Of a stretch of 64,000 bases of DNA, positions 47,307 through 61,042 are shown piece after piece (the stretch's first letter is position 1; each line of letters begins with the position of its first letter). Source of the DNA: Sphagnum magellanicum (taxonomy: Eukaryota; Streptophyta; Sphagnopsida; Sphagnales; Sphagnaceae); NCBI GenBank assembly GCA_021904315.1, contig CM038912.1, positions 16,641,061-16,705,060 on the forward strand, written 5' to 3'. The notes below the pieces were generated by a model. The model was not told the origin of the DNA, did no database searches, and saw nothing but the letters and a program-made list of their open reading frames with translations. A program made the translations under genes and the position numbers.

Positions 47307-49580
47307 GTGTTTGGTGAGAGTGTGGGGATGGAGTGGGGGCGGGGGCCATGATGAACGTGAACGCAGGCGATTTTTTCATGAAAAAGTTCCAGGATTTCAT
47401 TCAGAAGCATGTGAATGGCCATTGGGCGGCCTATGGGATAACTTCCTCGCTCTCTGGAGTTCAGGAATAATTCATGTTGAGGAGCTCCTGATCTAGTGGC
47501 CACTCTATTCAAACTTGAATTCAGACATTGACACAATTTTTGACAATATATAGAAATTCCATTACCTAGGGACAAACACATGAAATAATCTTTTGTATTC
47601 AGTTCATTTCCCAAGTTGAGTTTTGCATCTTTTGCCATGTGCACTATGGCCTCTTTTCCCAGCTCCAGTTATTGGCTGGTCCTTCCGTTTTAAGAGGATT
47701 GTTTGTTGGACTTGGTTTTGACACTTTCAAAGAAATTGGTTGATTCTCTGGGTGCAGGTTTGAGTTTGGTTCTTCAAGTTTTGAGACCCTTCTTTCATTT
47801 TGGTGTAGGCACATTTTTTCATAATCGAGGACTTATGGGCCTTCGTTTGAAAGTTAATTTAGATGCCATGTACATTACATACACACTCTCCAAGATTCGA
47901 GAAATTATTTCTTTACGGTGCATTCACACTTGATGTTAAGTCAGTAATAAAATGAAAATCTAGGTGGCACCCTAGGTGGCATGCAACGTTAAATAGGTGA
48001 TACCTTAATGTTAAGTGAATGTTAGCTTAACATAAAAATTTCATGGTAAGCATGATTACGTCCTAAATGACTAACATGATGGTAGGGCACTTAACATTAG
48101 AGTCCCTAACACCAAGTGTGAACACACAATTTAGATTGGCCGATTATAATGATCAGTCCTCTTGTTTGTAAGGAAATTGTTTCTCAACTTATAATGTTCC
48201 ATTTTTCACATTCATGGGTGAAGATTGAGGATTGATCTTTTGGTGTTTTGGGTGGTTTTTTTTTTTTTTTTTTTTGGGGAGAGGGAACTAGTGAGTTGGC
48301 AACCATTTAGATGTTAGTTCATTACACAACACCACCACAATTTATTTTATAATTTTTTTCCAAAGCTAAATTGTCACACCATTAAAAGAAAATGGTTTGA
48401 TTTTTTCCATAAAAAAAAAGGAATAGCAACTCAATCCAAGTGCAGGTTTTAGTTTTAACAAAAGGTCTAACCTAGACCTATGTCATGAATTGTTACATTG
48501 TTTTGCAAGTGTGATCAATTAAACACAAAAAGTAGTTATTGTTCATGTAATCATATTTTTGCAGATATAAATGTAAGAAAGTAGAGTCAAAACATTTTCA
48601 ATCATTATCAAACCATCATGTTGTTCAATAATGGGCTTATAGTTTGTTGTATACAAAGTTTGAGAAACTTTCATATAATAAAAGTAGGTCAAGAGTGTTT
48701 TTGAAACATACTAGTCAAAATGTGTTCAAAAATACTTTTACATTAGAAAGCTTAATATATTATTACTTTTAAAGTAAAAGTTGAAAGCACATAAATATAT
48801 TTGAGAGCATCATTATCCAATATTTCTCTTACTTTAAGCCTACATTCTATGAAACAAATGCCCAAAAAGTAAAAGACAATTTACTTGCAGTTTTGGAAAA
48901 TCTACTTAAATGGACATTAAACATGTAATTTTTTTATATCATTCACATAAAGTCAAAGAACATGCCCATATTGATCATTAGAATAAATAATATTTTAAAG
49001 TTTACTATATGAAGGTGTATTTGATGGTTATTTTCCATTTATGCAAACAAGTATCTTGGAATGTTTAATTGATCATGCTTTCACCCGTAACGTTTGAATC
49101 TTTATAAAATCAAGTGACTAATGAAGATTGTAAGTTGTACATTTTCAAAATGATTATTAAAATAAGTGAATTGACAAAAGAACTTGATAATTGAGAGTTG
49201 TAGATTTTTCGACGTTATTAAATTAATGTGAACACTAAAAACATATTGTCCATTCCAATAATGTTTTTGTGACTAGGGTGCAACTATTATTCAAATTAAC
49301 TCATGTTTTGACTACATATGTAGAAGTCATAGGTGTCACTAAGTTGCAAGGGTTAATAGTCATGTATGTGATTATGAAACAAATGCATTTAAATTGTAGT
49401 CATAGATGCAATGATGCGACTATAATTTGTGACGACCTTGTGTTTGGAAAAAAATTGATGAATGGTTATCATATTATTAAGGGTAAAAATTGCAAAGCAA
49501 GTTGCAAACAACAATTTTTTTCATAATGTTTAGATTGTGCTACAAACTAGGTGCAGATGAAAACATTTCGGACAATTACT
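47307..49580. other. AT-rich region, no gene recognised
   Basis: No supported gene. A T run lies at about 48256-48275. The part from about 49260 may belong to the decayed retroelement that follows, but shows no clear motif. Confidence 0.4.
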
Positions 49581-49589
49581 ACAATTATG

Positions 49590-50330
49590 ATTGTTAAATT
49601 CTTATACAAGTACATTCTTACTAGGTTTGGTTGTCCATTAACCATGGTCATAGACCAAGGGGTCCATTTCATTAATGATGCCATTATGCACTTGATGATC
49701 ATCTCCTACCAAAGCATGTTAACATTACTAATTATCCACAGGGGAATGGGTGAGCAAATTTGACTAACAATGTCATTGTGGACCTAAGCTAGTTAGATGA
49801 AGATGAACATTCCCACTATGTTTTTTTCATACAAATTACTTACAAAGTAACCACAGGCTACACTCCCTGTCAGTTATACTACATACTACATCCTCTAATG
49901 CCCATAGAATGTGTTATACCAATCCTTAATGGGGACCATAAAGACATAGATCATGTTAGGGTTTTTACTAATAAACTATCAAATTTGGAAAAGCTACAAA
50001 TTGATAGATTGTAGGCATAAGAAATAATTAGAATTTAATAATGAAACTATGTTTTATGGAATTAGTAGAGACATTAAGAAATGAAATTCAAGTTTGGGGA
50101 TCATGTATTATGGTTGCAAAACTCATCTGAGGAAATTTACTAGGAAGTGGTTTGGTCCCTCCCTATATAGTATAGTTTTGTTTACCCAATAGTATTGTTT
50201 TGTTGGTCATTATTGATAAATTTGATCCACAACTTGTGCTTGTAAAATGTGAACACACTAAAACCATGTTAAATTTTTTAAGTTGAAATACAAAGTGTAA
50301 GACATCGTACACATGTATTGGAAGGGAAAA
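49590..50330 (+). pseudogene. decayed Ty3/gypsy integrase fragment
   Basis: The plus strand reads YILTRFGCPLTMVIDQGVHF (about 49610-49672), the second catalytic D region of a Ty3 integrase. It is followed by a degraded HRGMGEQI where the glutamate motif is expected. Then come GYTPCQLYYI (about 49855) and IDHVRVFTNKLSNLEKL (about 49945), the usual downstream integrase segment, and IVLLVIIDKFDPQLVLV (about 50190-50240). Several stops and shifts break it. It is much older than the chromovirus at 25.8-33.0 kb and in the opposite orientation. No LTRs were identified. Confidence 0.72.
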
Positions 50331-50903
50331 CGTGATGTTTCTACTAAAGACAAAGATGTGAATAGTAATGAGGAGGCCATGCCCATAGTGCAAACCCCAA
50401 TTATTATAGTCGATTCATTTTCTATTAGGGTTCAATCACAAGGCTTACATTTTCATCCAACATTAAGTGTTAACAATAGATGCATGACCTTATTCACATT
50501 AACTGTAAAGTCAAAAATGAAGAGACAATCAAGGTGATAATTAGGTGCATCATAATCATTTTCCTTCACTTGTACCTTTCATCATCTTTTTGTACCAACC
50601 AACATGAGTGATGCAAGTTTAATTGAAAAGTTGAAGAAAATAAAATGGGAAAAAGAATAAGCAACAAGGAGACTTGTGCAAGATAGGGAGAATGAAATGT
50701 AATGCCATCATGAAATTGCCATAGGAAATGAGAAGAGAGGCAAGCCTAGTTTCAACATCCAAGCATTCTGAATCCGAAACCTTTTCAATGCGTTCTCCAC
50801 TTTCATATCTAAATTATGATCCAAGATGACATATTCAAAAATGTTTACAACATGTGACATAAACTAGAAATGAAATGAAAATGTGGTTACATTTTCCTTA
50901 AAA

Positions 50904-51075
50904 CACCACAAAAAATCTTGAATTATGTAACCATTCAATTTGCAACTATATGCGACTATTTGTCATTTGCAATTATGTTTTATAATTTTTACAACTAATA
51001 TCCATCTTTTTAATTTTCTTACTATTTTTGTGACTTTAGTGCAACTACAAAATTGCTTCCATATTGACTAACTTT
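50904..51075 (+). repeat. dispersed repeat copy 1 (shared with 63817-64000)
   Basis: Starts CACCACAAAAAATCTTG and contains ATGTAACCATTCAATTTGC, ACTATTTGTCATTTG, TTTTACAACTAAT and TCCATATTGA. All recur in the same order and strand at 63817-64000. The CAC..ACAA-like start recalls a CACTA transposon end, but the family is not established. Confidence 0.75.
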
Positions 51076-54000
51076 TTCAATTTTTCATCCAAGAATAAAC
51101 TTTTATGTTCATTTAGTCGCAACTTTGGTTTTAACTTGGTTACTTTTTGTTGTGTGCCTATTTATTTGATGTACGCTAATGTCTTTTGGACTACATTAAA
51201 AGCATATTTAACATGTAATCAAAGTACATGAAACGTATATTAAAACCTATATTCAATGCATATTGAACACAATATTATTACATATTACATTATTATTAAA
51301 ATAAACAATTTCAACTTGATTTTACATTCTTGTTTATTTACAAATATACCATGTTTATTAAAATATATAAATAAATTAAAGTGGCAAGGTCATATTAATA
51401 TTACATAATCTTAATGTCAAACCAATATTTATTATTCATAAAATAGTAATATCAGCAAATTGATTAAAATTATGTATATTTATTTTATAATTTACTAATC
51501 AGTAATCAACAAAAATTTGCAAAAGGTTAACTACTGATTTAATCTATTTATTTAACTCATTAAGTAATTTAGTATATAATATTCAATATTTACTCATTTA
51601 TTTGAATTTTTTTCATTTCAAGCTATTAATCAAAATAAAAACTATAAATGTCCAATGAATTATTAAATTATTAATTAACTAATAGTTAAGTAGCTTATAA
51701 AAATATTAATTCAAATTTCAAAAATTCAAAAATCTAATTATTAATGATTAATTTTTTAAAATCCTATTTAAATCGTAATTTAAGAATTAAAAATTACTTT
51801 TTATTAATCAAATTATAATTCATTAAAGTTAACTAATATTTCAATTAATATTTCAATTAATATTCAAATAATTATGTGATAATTTTTATTTACTAACCAA
51901 GAGTTATGGTAAATAGATAATAAGTATTAATTCAATAATAGTTACGTAATTTATAAAATATTAATCTAAATTTCAAAAATTCAATTATCTAGTTATTAGT
52001 AATGATTAATTAAGTTTTTGCCCATTTAGTTCATAAGTTCGGAATTGATAATTAATGTTTATTAATCAATTAAAAACTTATTAAATGTTAATCAATAGTT
52101 CAATTAATAATATTTAATTAATATTCATTGATTATTTGATAATTCAATTTTAGTACCTAGGAGTAATGGTTAATAAATATTAAAATAATTAATAATTAGT
52201 GAGCTATTAAATATTAACTTGGGCTCTGTGTTACTTCGTATTACCAATGATGATAAATAAATAATTTAAAAACTAATTAATTATCAAACATTAATAATAC
52301 ATGATCATATAGATTGTTCATGAAATTATTTCCATTTCCATTGATTTAAAAATATTTTATTTTATTTTCACTTACTAAAACCTTAATATTTCTAGCACCC
52401 ATGATGTATAAGTTCAACTTTAAATTATTCTTGTTGCCTTCTTAATAACATTGCAAGAAAGATTCCCTTTGCAGTTGACTTTAAGGAGAGACTGAAAAAC
52501 TTCAAAAGTTTTGAGCAACCCCTTAAAGTCCAAACCGTCTAAGCCTCTCCTTTTTAAAATAAAATGCAAGTAAGTAAAGAAACTTCAAGTTGTAGGCTAG
52601 AACAAAATTTAATCTTGTTCCCTCCATATTCATTCATGATCACAAAGTGATATGGTTATGTAAATAAGTTGTTGGCTCTAAACCTCTCCTTTGGTATATA
52701 AATGTTCATCCCCCTTTAGTATGTCCATTATTGCCACAACTACTTGGTACCCACATCACAAGACATCTAATGAATAGACACACACATAGCTACAAGAATT
52801 TTTAAGATTGTTGGGAGGGGGGGGCGGGGGGGATGTGGATTTTGAACTTTCTAGAGTGAATTTTTTTTGTTATAAGAATGTACACAAATTAGGTCCAAGA
52901 TGGTTAAAAACAACATACTCCACAATATGGAATAGGTAATTCAGCATGGTATATATGAGACTTTCGCCTTCCAAACATCAACACCATGTTGTATACACAA
53001 CGATAACAATGTGAATCAACACAAAATACGCATAATTGATTCATGTAGATGACCCCAATTTCAAAGCTTTAATAGTTGTTGCAAGTAAGTGACAAGATGC
53101 CTCCAACAACCTTGTGAAACTTTGTGAGATTTTGAATCCAGACAACAAACTAGGATGGTTGACTATGATTCTATGCATGGGAGCAAAGAAGTTTAGTGAG
53201 AAGTTCTTTGCTTTGGTGTTGGTTGTGCGAAACACATGACACATTGTGACATGTTTTAGTGACCCCATGCATGGAAGCACCATCAAGGCCGAATCAAGTT
53301 TGAAGACCCAAATGCCATCTTGGTGAATTCAACAATCCTAACACCCCTTTCCATACCATGATGCGTGGATGAAGCTTACTTGGTTTATTGGGGTTATCTT
53401 TGAACAAATTCATGGATACATTTCCTTCCACAAAATGTTGATAACCAAACTCATATTCATGTACATTCACTAAAACAAAATACGACAATGCCTATATAAT
53501 TGTATATCAACGACATTTTTTCTATGTGTGATATCCAAACTTATAATGTGCATGTCAAGGTCTATATGTCTGGTTTCTAGCATGTTAATGAAGGCCTAGA
53601 TATGTGCAACATCCATATCATTTGAACACATTTGCTATAACTTCATAAAGTATGTGTTCCAAGATCCTTGTAATTAGATATTCAAAAGGATTATTGAGAA
53701 TCAACATTTACCCATCACTTGTTCAAACCTCATACGACAAAAGTTCCATCACATTTACAATGCAATTATAACATTAAACACAAGTGTGCAACTATTGCCA
53801 CCACCACCTCATGTCGATGTGACAAAAGTGCACAATTCCTTTGTAATTCATTTGCAAGAAATGAATAAGCTCCTTGTGTCAAGTCTTTCTTAATCCCACA
53901 AATTGGTCTCCATAATAGTTGTGGGGGAAAGTAACATTTATATGGTCTCAATGTGGGAAACATATTTTCTTTAAGTTTGTAGCTTATAAGTCTATTTTGT

Positions 54001-57000
54001 GAAATCCCTATGGTCACTTTATCTACATTGGATTGTCTGCTTCGAAAAGAAAAGGACTCCAAAACTGTGCATAGCTAAAATATGTAAAAACAAAAACCAC
54101 TTGTAAACTACACTTGTTGATCCAGTGTTGTAACCTCTAGATGATAATACATGGAGCTTCCTTCATGAGCATTTAATAATATATGATTCTACATGACCTT
54201 TGTGAAATCTTACAGCTTGGGCTTGTCAAAACTTTAATCAAGTTAGGGAAATATGTGAAGATGACTAGAACTAGCACTTTTGGTAATGGTTTTCTTTTGA
54301 ATGAGTTTTGTCTTCCTTCGGCTTAAGATTCCTTATAGTGTGACTTAGAATTTGCATCATCCACACTTGATTCATCCTCCAAGATTACTTCAACGACATC
54401 ATGTTCCTTGGCAACAAATGCATGATCAGAAATTGTTTCTGAGACTTTTACATGATTTCAAACCCTAAATGCCATAGCTTGAATTTGCACACAATTAGAC
54501 CATGAATTTAAACCATCCACAGGTGCATTCCCCTCGAAGGTAAATTTCATCATTACATCTTCCTGGGCAACCAACGAAAGCTCAAAATTGGCTTTTAGAC
54601 CTTATACAAAAATTACCTTAAAAAACAAATTTACCTACACCACATCAGTTATTCTAGAATCTTTCAAACCAATATTTGCATCATCTACACACATTACTTT
54701 AGAGCTATTCCATAACCTTTCAAATATATCTTTGCATCTTTTAAACCAATCACTTCTACTAATTGAGAACACTTCAAATCCATGTGACATTTATTCCTTT
54801 GTTAATCTTTTGAAATAATCTTAACATATTCAAACGAAATAAGACATGTTTACATTTGTATGGAACTACGTATTTACAATGTACATGTGTATGAAATTGG
54901 AAGCACACAAAAGTTCCAAAAAACAATGAAACAAAAACAAAGATATTGAATTATAATTGATTTGACATACTAAATGCAAGAACATGATTATGTACTCACC
55001 TTTGCATTGACATGTTTTGTCTTTTGTTAATCTCTTGAAATAACCAAGTAGCATATTCAAATGAAATCATACATATTTACATTTGTATGAAATTACATGT
55101 TTACATGTGTATGAAATTGGAAAGACACAACGCTTCCAAAAAATATTGAAAGCACACAAAGATTTCAAAAGAAATTGAAAAAAAAAATATTTGTTTCTCT
55201 TTTGATATTTTGATATCCATAAGGACATTTTGAGACATTAATAAATTTGGAATTGTCTTTTTGTACAACCTATGACTATAACCCATCCCACCTAAACTAG
55301 CTCCAATGAAATCATCGTCACTAGAACTAATTAAATATTCTTGAGATCACTCACTTCATATTAATGATTAATGAAAAATGGTTATCTTTTTAAATAATAT
55401 TTATTGATTAAATAAGTTAATAAGTTCATAATTTAATAGATAATATCAAATATTAAGCATTCATTATTATTTAATATGTAGTTATATTAGATATTCAATC
55501 AATTATAAATTTAAGTATTTATTTAGTTGATAATTGAATTTAAAAAGGTTAAATTTCCCCATAAAAAATTATTAGTAATAATTATTTGATTAAATTTAGA
55601 ATTAAAATAATAACCAATTAATTAATTTCATAAAATAATGACATATTTGTTGATAAATTATGATTATGAATGATTTGGTTAGTTAATATAAAGAATGAAA
55701 TAAAAGTGAATGTTACTTATTGAATTAAAAATTTAAAGAATGGTAGGTAAATATAGATAGGTTCGGAAGTGGGTGGGTGGGTAGGTAATTAGTTAGTGGC
55801 TAATTAATTAGTTAGTTTATTGCCTATTTAGTTTTATAATTATATATTTTATCAAATAAAAAAGAAGCACAAAACATATGAGTTAGATTTTCTAGTTGCA
55901 ACTCAATTTGCAATTAAGGTGTAATTAGAAAATTTAACCCATATGTTTTGTTTTCCTTTCTCATCTTGGAAACTATATAATTCTCTTATGTTTTCACAGT
56001 ATAGAACATGTGCTATTAGGGATGAGTTCAAAGAAGCTTAACCCCAGGAGCAAAACATAAAATGAAATAACATTATTTACATGTCTATTTTTTAACCCAC
56101 CTACCTTCTTACCTAAACCTACCTAGGTGGGTAAGCAAATAAGTAAGTACATGTGTTTTGATTACTTATGTAAATAGGTAAGTAGGTATGTAACTTAGAT
56201 AGGTAGGTATGTCCTACCTACTTACTTAAATAGGCATGTATTCATTTGATTTTTTTCCAAAATATCAATATGCCAAGTGGTAGATTCTAATTACACCATG
56301 TGTCACAATATAGGACCATCTAAATGAATGTTCATAATGGATGGCCAAGATCAATGTTTGAATAATAAAATATTTTTCACCCAAAATTCCTCATAGTGCC
56401 ATATGGTGGATTTTGGGATCACCAAGTGGGACCATCACAAGATATTGGAATTTGATGGCATGGATTTTTTCAACATTAAAATCATTGTTTTTAAATTACC
56501 TTATTTCTAAACATGTGACAAATAATGTGTGAATATTTGATAGTTGCAAAGTAGTTGTAAGAAGAAGATTTAGTTGCAAATGTTATATGGATGGTCAAAG
56601 GATGAATATGTATACATCATCCATAGTCCATTTGGTGACATCATACTGAGTCATGATTTGTGATTAAATGTTGGGTGCGACTTCACTTATGCAATTAATG
56701 CAATTTTAATTGTAAATGTTGGTTGCAACTATCTTATAGTCATAAATTGAAGTTGCAATTCAACATTGTTTTTTTCAGAGTAGGCAAGGAGTTCTCATTC
56801 CTCAACATGTGACATAGACACTAGTATTGTTACACTATGAGGACAAAGATAAACTGAATTTTTTGTTCCGAGCACTAGATAACAAGCTTTAACACCATCA
56901 ACATCTTGACCTACAATTTCTCCTACATACCACATACCACTTAGTTCTTTGACCCTAGTTCATTCTTTATTATGCCAAAATCTAAGCACCAAAATAGAAT

Positions 57001-58498
57001 GTATTGCCAAAATAAACCTATGCTTTCACCAGATTTAAATAACTTGTTCATATTTGTGCCTACATAAAATCATACACACAAGAATTAAAGAGGATTACCA
57101 CTAGGGTTCATATGGAAAAAGTTGAAAAGAAATAGGTTTATAAAGTTGAACTTATATGCTTGTTTGAAGTTTAGTGAAGAACACCATGCCATGCATTTTT
57201 GGTTGAGTTTTTCAACACTTGGAAAGTTCAATGAAATGAGACAATCATTGCTAGGATAAGAGAGAACTTGTAGTGATCATAGATAAGCACATCATAATGG
57301 ACATGTTAAGGTTTCTAACACAAGTTGAACAAAATATAAACATGCTAATAAGCAAATTGTAGATGCCATGCTTCAAGGCATTGCTTTGCTAGGTGCATAT
57401 ATCACCACAAAATGGTGAAATGTTAGCAAAATGAGGTTGTGGTAACAAAAAACATGATAAGTTTTTCATTCCAATAAATTTTGATTGATTAATTTCAATT
57501 TTTTCCTATTTTTGAAAATTTTGTCACTTTTTACCAAAACATGAACTATCATAATCAATTGGAGAAACCCACCTAAGAAAACTAATGATCTTCAAATTTA
57601 TGATAATTTCCCATTTGAAAAATAACTAAAAGAAAATAAAACTAAACAATTGAAAGATTGGTTCGTTTTTTGAAATGTGAAATTTTTTAAATATAAAATT
57701 AAAAGAAAATTTCAAAGTTATAAGAAGAATCATAATTAATAATTTTCAAAAATCCCCAAAAGTGCCCAACATTGGTGAGAACCCTACCCCTCATATTCAT
57801 CTTGATCTATATGTTGTTCGAAGTGCCTAAAGTGGGCACTTATTTCAAGAGTGCCCTACGTTGAGGGCACTAACCAATAAAAACCATCAAGAAATTTTTT
57901 AATAATTTTTTTCCCATGAAACCTATTTTGGGAATGTTATTACCTTGGAGTTTTACCTATACTAACCAAGTATGCATCTACACACCAAATAACCACATAC
58001 TATCCTTCCTACCTATCAAACCTATTCATTATAAAATGGGTGAAACCCAATGTTACTTCACTTGGAGTTCAAAAACAATTGTATCATAATCAACTTTTAA
58101 TGCATGGTGTGTTTGTACTTGGGGTGAATTAACAACCATGTTGTGAAGGTATTTAAACAACAATTGGTGGATGAGATTGATTTTTTTGTTCTTTGTTTGC
58201 ATGCTTTAGAATTTTTGTCATGAAGAATTTTGTAATACCTATGTTGGTGGATGAAAACACCATTAGAAGTGTTGCAATACCCATTTCCAAGGTCTCTCAT
58301 CATGACCAAAAATGTTACTGTGTAGAACAATGGATACCTAATTTTGATCCCAAGATCTTTTGGTTACATTAAATATTATTATCTTAACCTAAGTTATTCC
58401 CCCTAATCCCCATGTTAACATAGCATTGTTAAATAATATATATATATACACATGTATACATTTAATTGGAGTGTCTTTGTTTCACTAGGAATGTAATG
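51076..58498. other. long AT-rich repeat-derived region
   Basis: No gene is supported in about 7.4 kb. It contains degenerate ATTAATTA tracts (51.2-52.3 kb), a G run at about 52814-52832, TAGG/GGTGGG arrays (about 55743-55795) and CCTA/TAGG arrays (about 56099-56232). Repeated TTGCAACTA-type motifs occur at 55.9 and 56.5-56.8 kb. Short open frames have no family motif. Confidence 0.5.
55743..56232. repeat. two TAGG/CCTA microsatellite clusters
   Basis: GGTAGGTAAATATAGATAGG and GGGTGGGTGGGTAGG at 55743-55787, and CCTACCTTCTTACCT...CCTACCTAGGTGGG at about 56099-56130. Mixed TAGG/CTTA units continue to 56232. Opposite orientations could pair. They resemble the cluster at 40.3 kb. Confidence 0.7.
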
Positions 58499-58730
58499 AA
58501 CCAAAAAGGTTCTTTGGGGACCAAATCCATGGGGAATGACCATGTGGAATACTTTGAACCAAAAAGGTTCTTTGGGGACCAAATCCATGGGGAATGACCA
58601 TGTGGAATACTTTGAACCAAAAAGGTTCTTTGGGGACCAAATCCATGGGGAATGACCATGTGGAATACTTTGAACCAAAAAGGTTCTTTGGGAACCAAAT
58701 TCATGGGGAACGACCATGGGGGATACCTTG
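58499..58730. repeat. 58-bp minisatellite, four copies
   Basis: Units begin AACCAAAAAGGTTCTTTGG at 58499, 58557, 58615 and 58673. A fifth start is at 58731. The first three are almost identical and the fourth diverges. AACC..GGTT forms a short palindrome in each unit. The 58-base period shifts frame between copies, so a coding role is unlikely. It ends 36 bases before the CACTA element. Confidence 0.95.
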
Positions 58731-58765
58731 AACCAAATTAGTGCATGGCAATTTCCAAAAGCAAA

Positions 58766-61039
58766 CACTAGTAGAAATTTTGTCATTTGCAACTACATTG
58801 GTTGTGTGTGTAATCAACATGCAACTAGCAATGTATAAAATAGACATGTGTCATAAAAATCATGACCCTAATACATATCTACATCAATACATTAAATATG
58901 TCTACCTAAGCTATGTATAGTAGGTTTATCACTTTAGTACTAAGAATAAACAAATTTTTACTAATGCTACCAAACGTAAAACATCGGTTAAACTTAAGCT
59001 AAATTCACATTAATCAAGGTTAAACTAATCATGACAAAACTAACTATGAGGTTCAACTATTTTTGGCTAAATTAACCATGATTCAACAAACTTTGGCTAA
59101 CTAACCATGGTTAAACTAGTTTTAGCTAAACTAATTTTCATTAAATAAACTATGACGCTAAACTAACTTTGGGTAAATTAACCATGGAAAAATTAATTAT
59201 GAGGTTAAACTAACCTTGGTTAAACTAACCATGGAAAAACTAATTATGATGTTAAACTAACCATGGAAAAATTGATTATCAAGTTAAGTTAACTTTGGTT
59301 AAATTAATTATGGCAAAACTAGCTATGAGGCTAAATTAACTTTGGTTAAATTAATTATGACAAAACTAACTATGAAGCTAAACACTAACAATAACAAAAC
59401 TAAATGGGAGGCTAAACTAATGTTTGCTAAATTAACTAAGAATCTAAACTTGCTAGGAGGTTAAATTAAACTAATAATGGCTAAACTAACATGACTAAAT
59501 TAAACATGGTTAAATTAACTAGTACATTTAACTTTGTGGTTAATTAATCATGGATAATTTAATATTAATTAGTTTAACGATGGTTAGTTGAACCAAAATT
59601 AATTTAGCCATTTTTAATTGAATTTCTTAATTATTTAAGACAAAACTAGTTTATCCATAATTAATTTAGCCTTGTAATTAGTTTAGCCATGTAGTTAATT
59701 TATTTAATTTTAGTTTAACCAAAAACAAATTATTGTGTTGTTAATCATCATAGCTATTCATATATAATGATTAAAAATTATTATAGTTGTAGTTATAATT
59801 ATTTATATTATGACTTACTAATGATTTGACTATAATTATTATTCCATAGTTATTATTATTATTATTATTATTATAAAGAATAACTTAATATTTTATCCTT
59901 CATATTTTTTTAATTTTATTATAATGTTATTAATTATGGTAATATACTTATGTCTACTAGGTTACATTAGCTAGCTTCATTAGTTAACTTATAATTACAT
60001 CTTATTTATTTATTATTATTATTATTATTACTCTTCAGTAACTGTAATTTAATTCTAACCATATAATGAATTATGGTAATATATTTATGGCTATTAGGAT
60101 ACATTTAATCTGCATATAAATAGCCTAACCTAGGTGAGTTACTAATTTAAATTAATTATTAATTTAAATTAAGTAGTAACAATATAATATTAATAATTGT
60201 TAATTGTTATAAGTAATCATAATTATTATAAATTTTTTATATTTATAATTAATGGAATTAATATTTATTATCCAATTAATAATATTATCATTATATTATA
60301 TTATTATTACCTATTAAGTTTTAGTACTTATGATATAATTAATTTAACTAATAGGTAAACTAGGTTAATATGGCATAGGTAATATGTAATATTTGCATGT
60401 AGGTTGCAACTACATTGGTTACATTTGCAATGGAATTTTATATCTCATTTTTTTTGTTTTCTATTCCAAGTGTTCACATTATATAAATAAGTGCATTTGT
60501 CTTATTCTCAAACCAAGTACCAAATGTCAATTGGGTTGAGGCAATGGAAGAGCCTGAACCCTAAAGGCTAAACCCAAACACCAAATTGGATTATTTAAAA
60601 CCTACCTACTTAGCCTAACCTTACCATCCTATGTACCTACAACCTACCTATTGACCAAATTAATTACAAAATAAATAATCAATGGGCTTATTTAAATTGC
60701 CACATGTCACCACACAATTGGCCTTCACAATGGACACATGTCAAAATCCAATTAACATTTTATTGGATGGCTGAAATATTAATAATTTATTAATAATGAT
60801 GAATATTGAAATAATGTTTAAATGCCACATGTCGCCATGGGCAACCCTTTTAGAGTAATATAATGTATAAAGTATAAATTCATACCATATATATAATCCA
60901 AATACATAATGTTGTATGCAAATGCCCGTCATGCACAATTTGTCTTATGCAACTATGGGGGTCTAACAATTGCATGTGTTGCATGCAACTAAAAATTAGT
61001 TGCTTACGACAATTGCAAAATGACAATTTTCTTCTAGTG
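58766..61039. mobile_element. non-autonomous CACTA (En/Spm-type) transposon
   Basis: Left end CACTAGTAGAAATTTTGTCA and right end, read inward, CACTAGAAGAAAATTGTCAT give inverted repeats of about 27 bases, both continuing into TTTGCAA. AAA flanks both sides (58763-58765 and 61040-61042), the 3-bp duplication of this superfamily. Subterminal TTGCAACTA/TAGTTGC motifs recur near both ends (58791, 58823, 60402, 60952, 60985 region). These resemble the repeated transposase-binding motifs of CACTA elements. The 2274-base interior has no transposase. It carries a degenerate satellite (58960-59720), ATT microsatellites and CCTA-rich sequence at about 60596-60652. Confidence 0.82.
58960..59720. repeat. 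degenerate satellite inside the CACTA element
   Basis: About 750 bases built from variants of TTAAACTAACCATGG and GCTAAACTAACTTTGG, with a period near 47 bases where it can be read (for example ATGAGGTTAAAC at 59199 and ATGATGTTAAAC at 59246). CCATGG and TTAA give many short palindromes. It changes toward the inverse orientation (TTAGTTTAACC forms) after about 59560. Confidence 0.7.
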
Positions 61040-61042
61040 AAA

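Noticed and set aside
58415..58792. Repetitive open frames on the minus strand with PKEPFWFKVFHM-like repeats
   Set aside because: They lie on the 58-bp minisatellite, whose period rotates the frame between copies, and have no family similarity.
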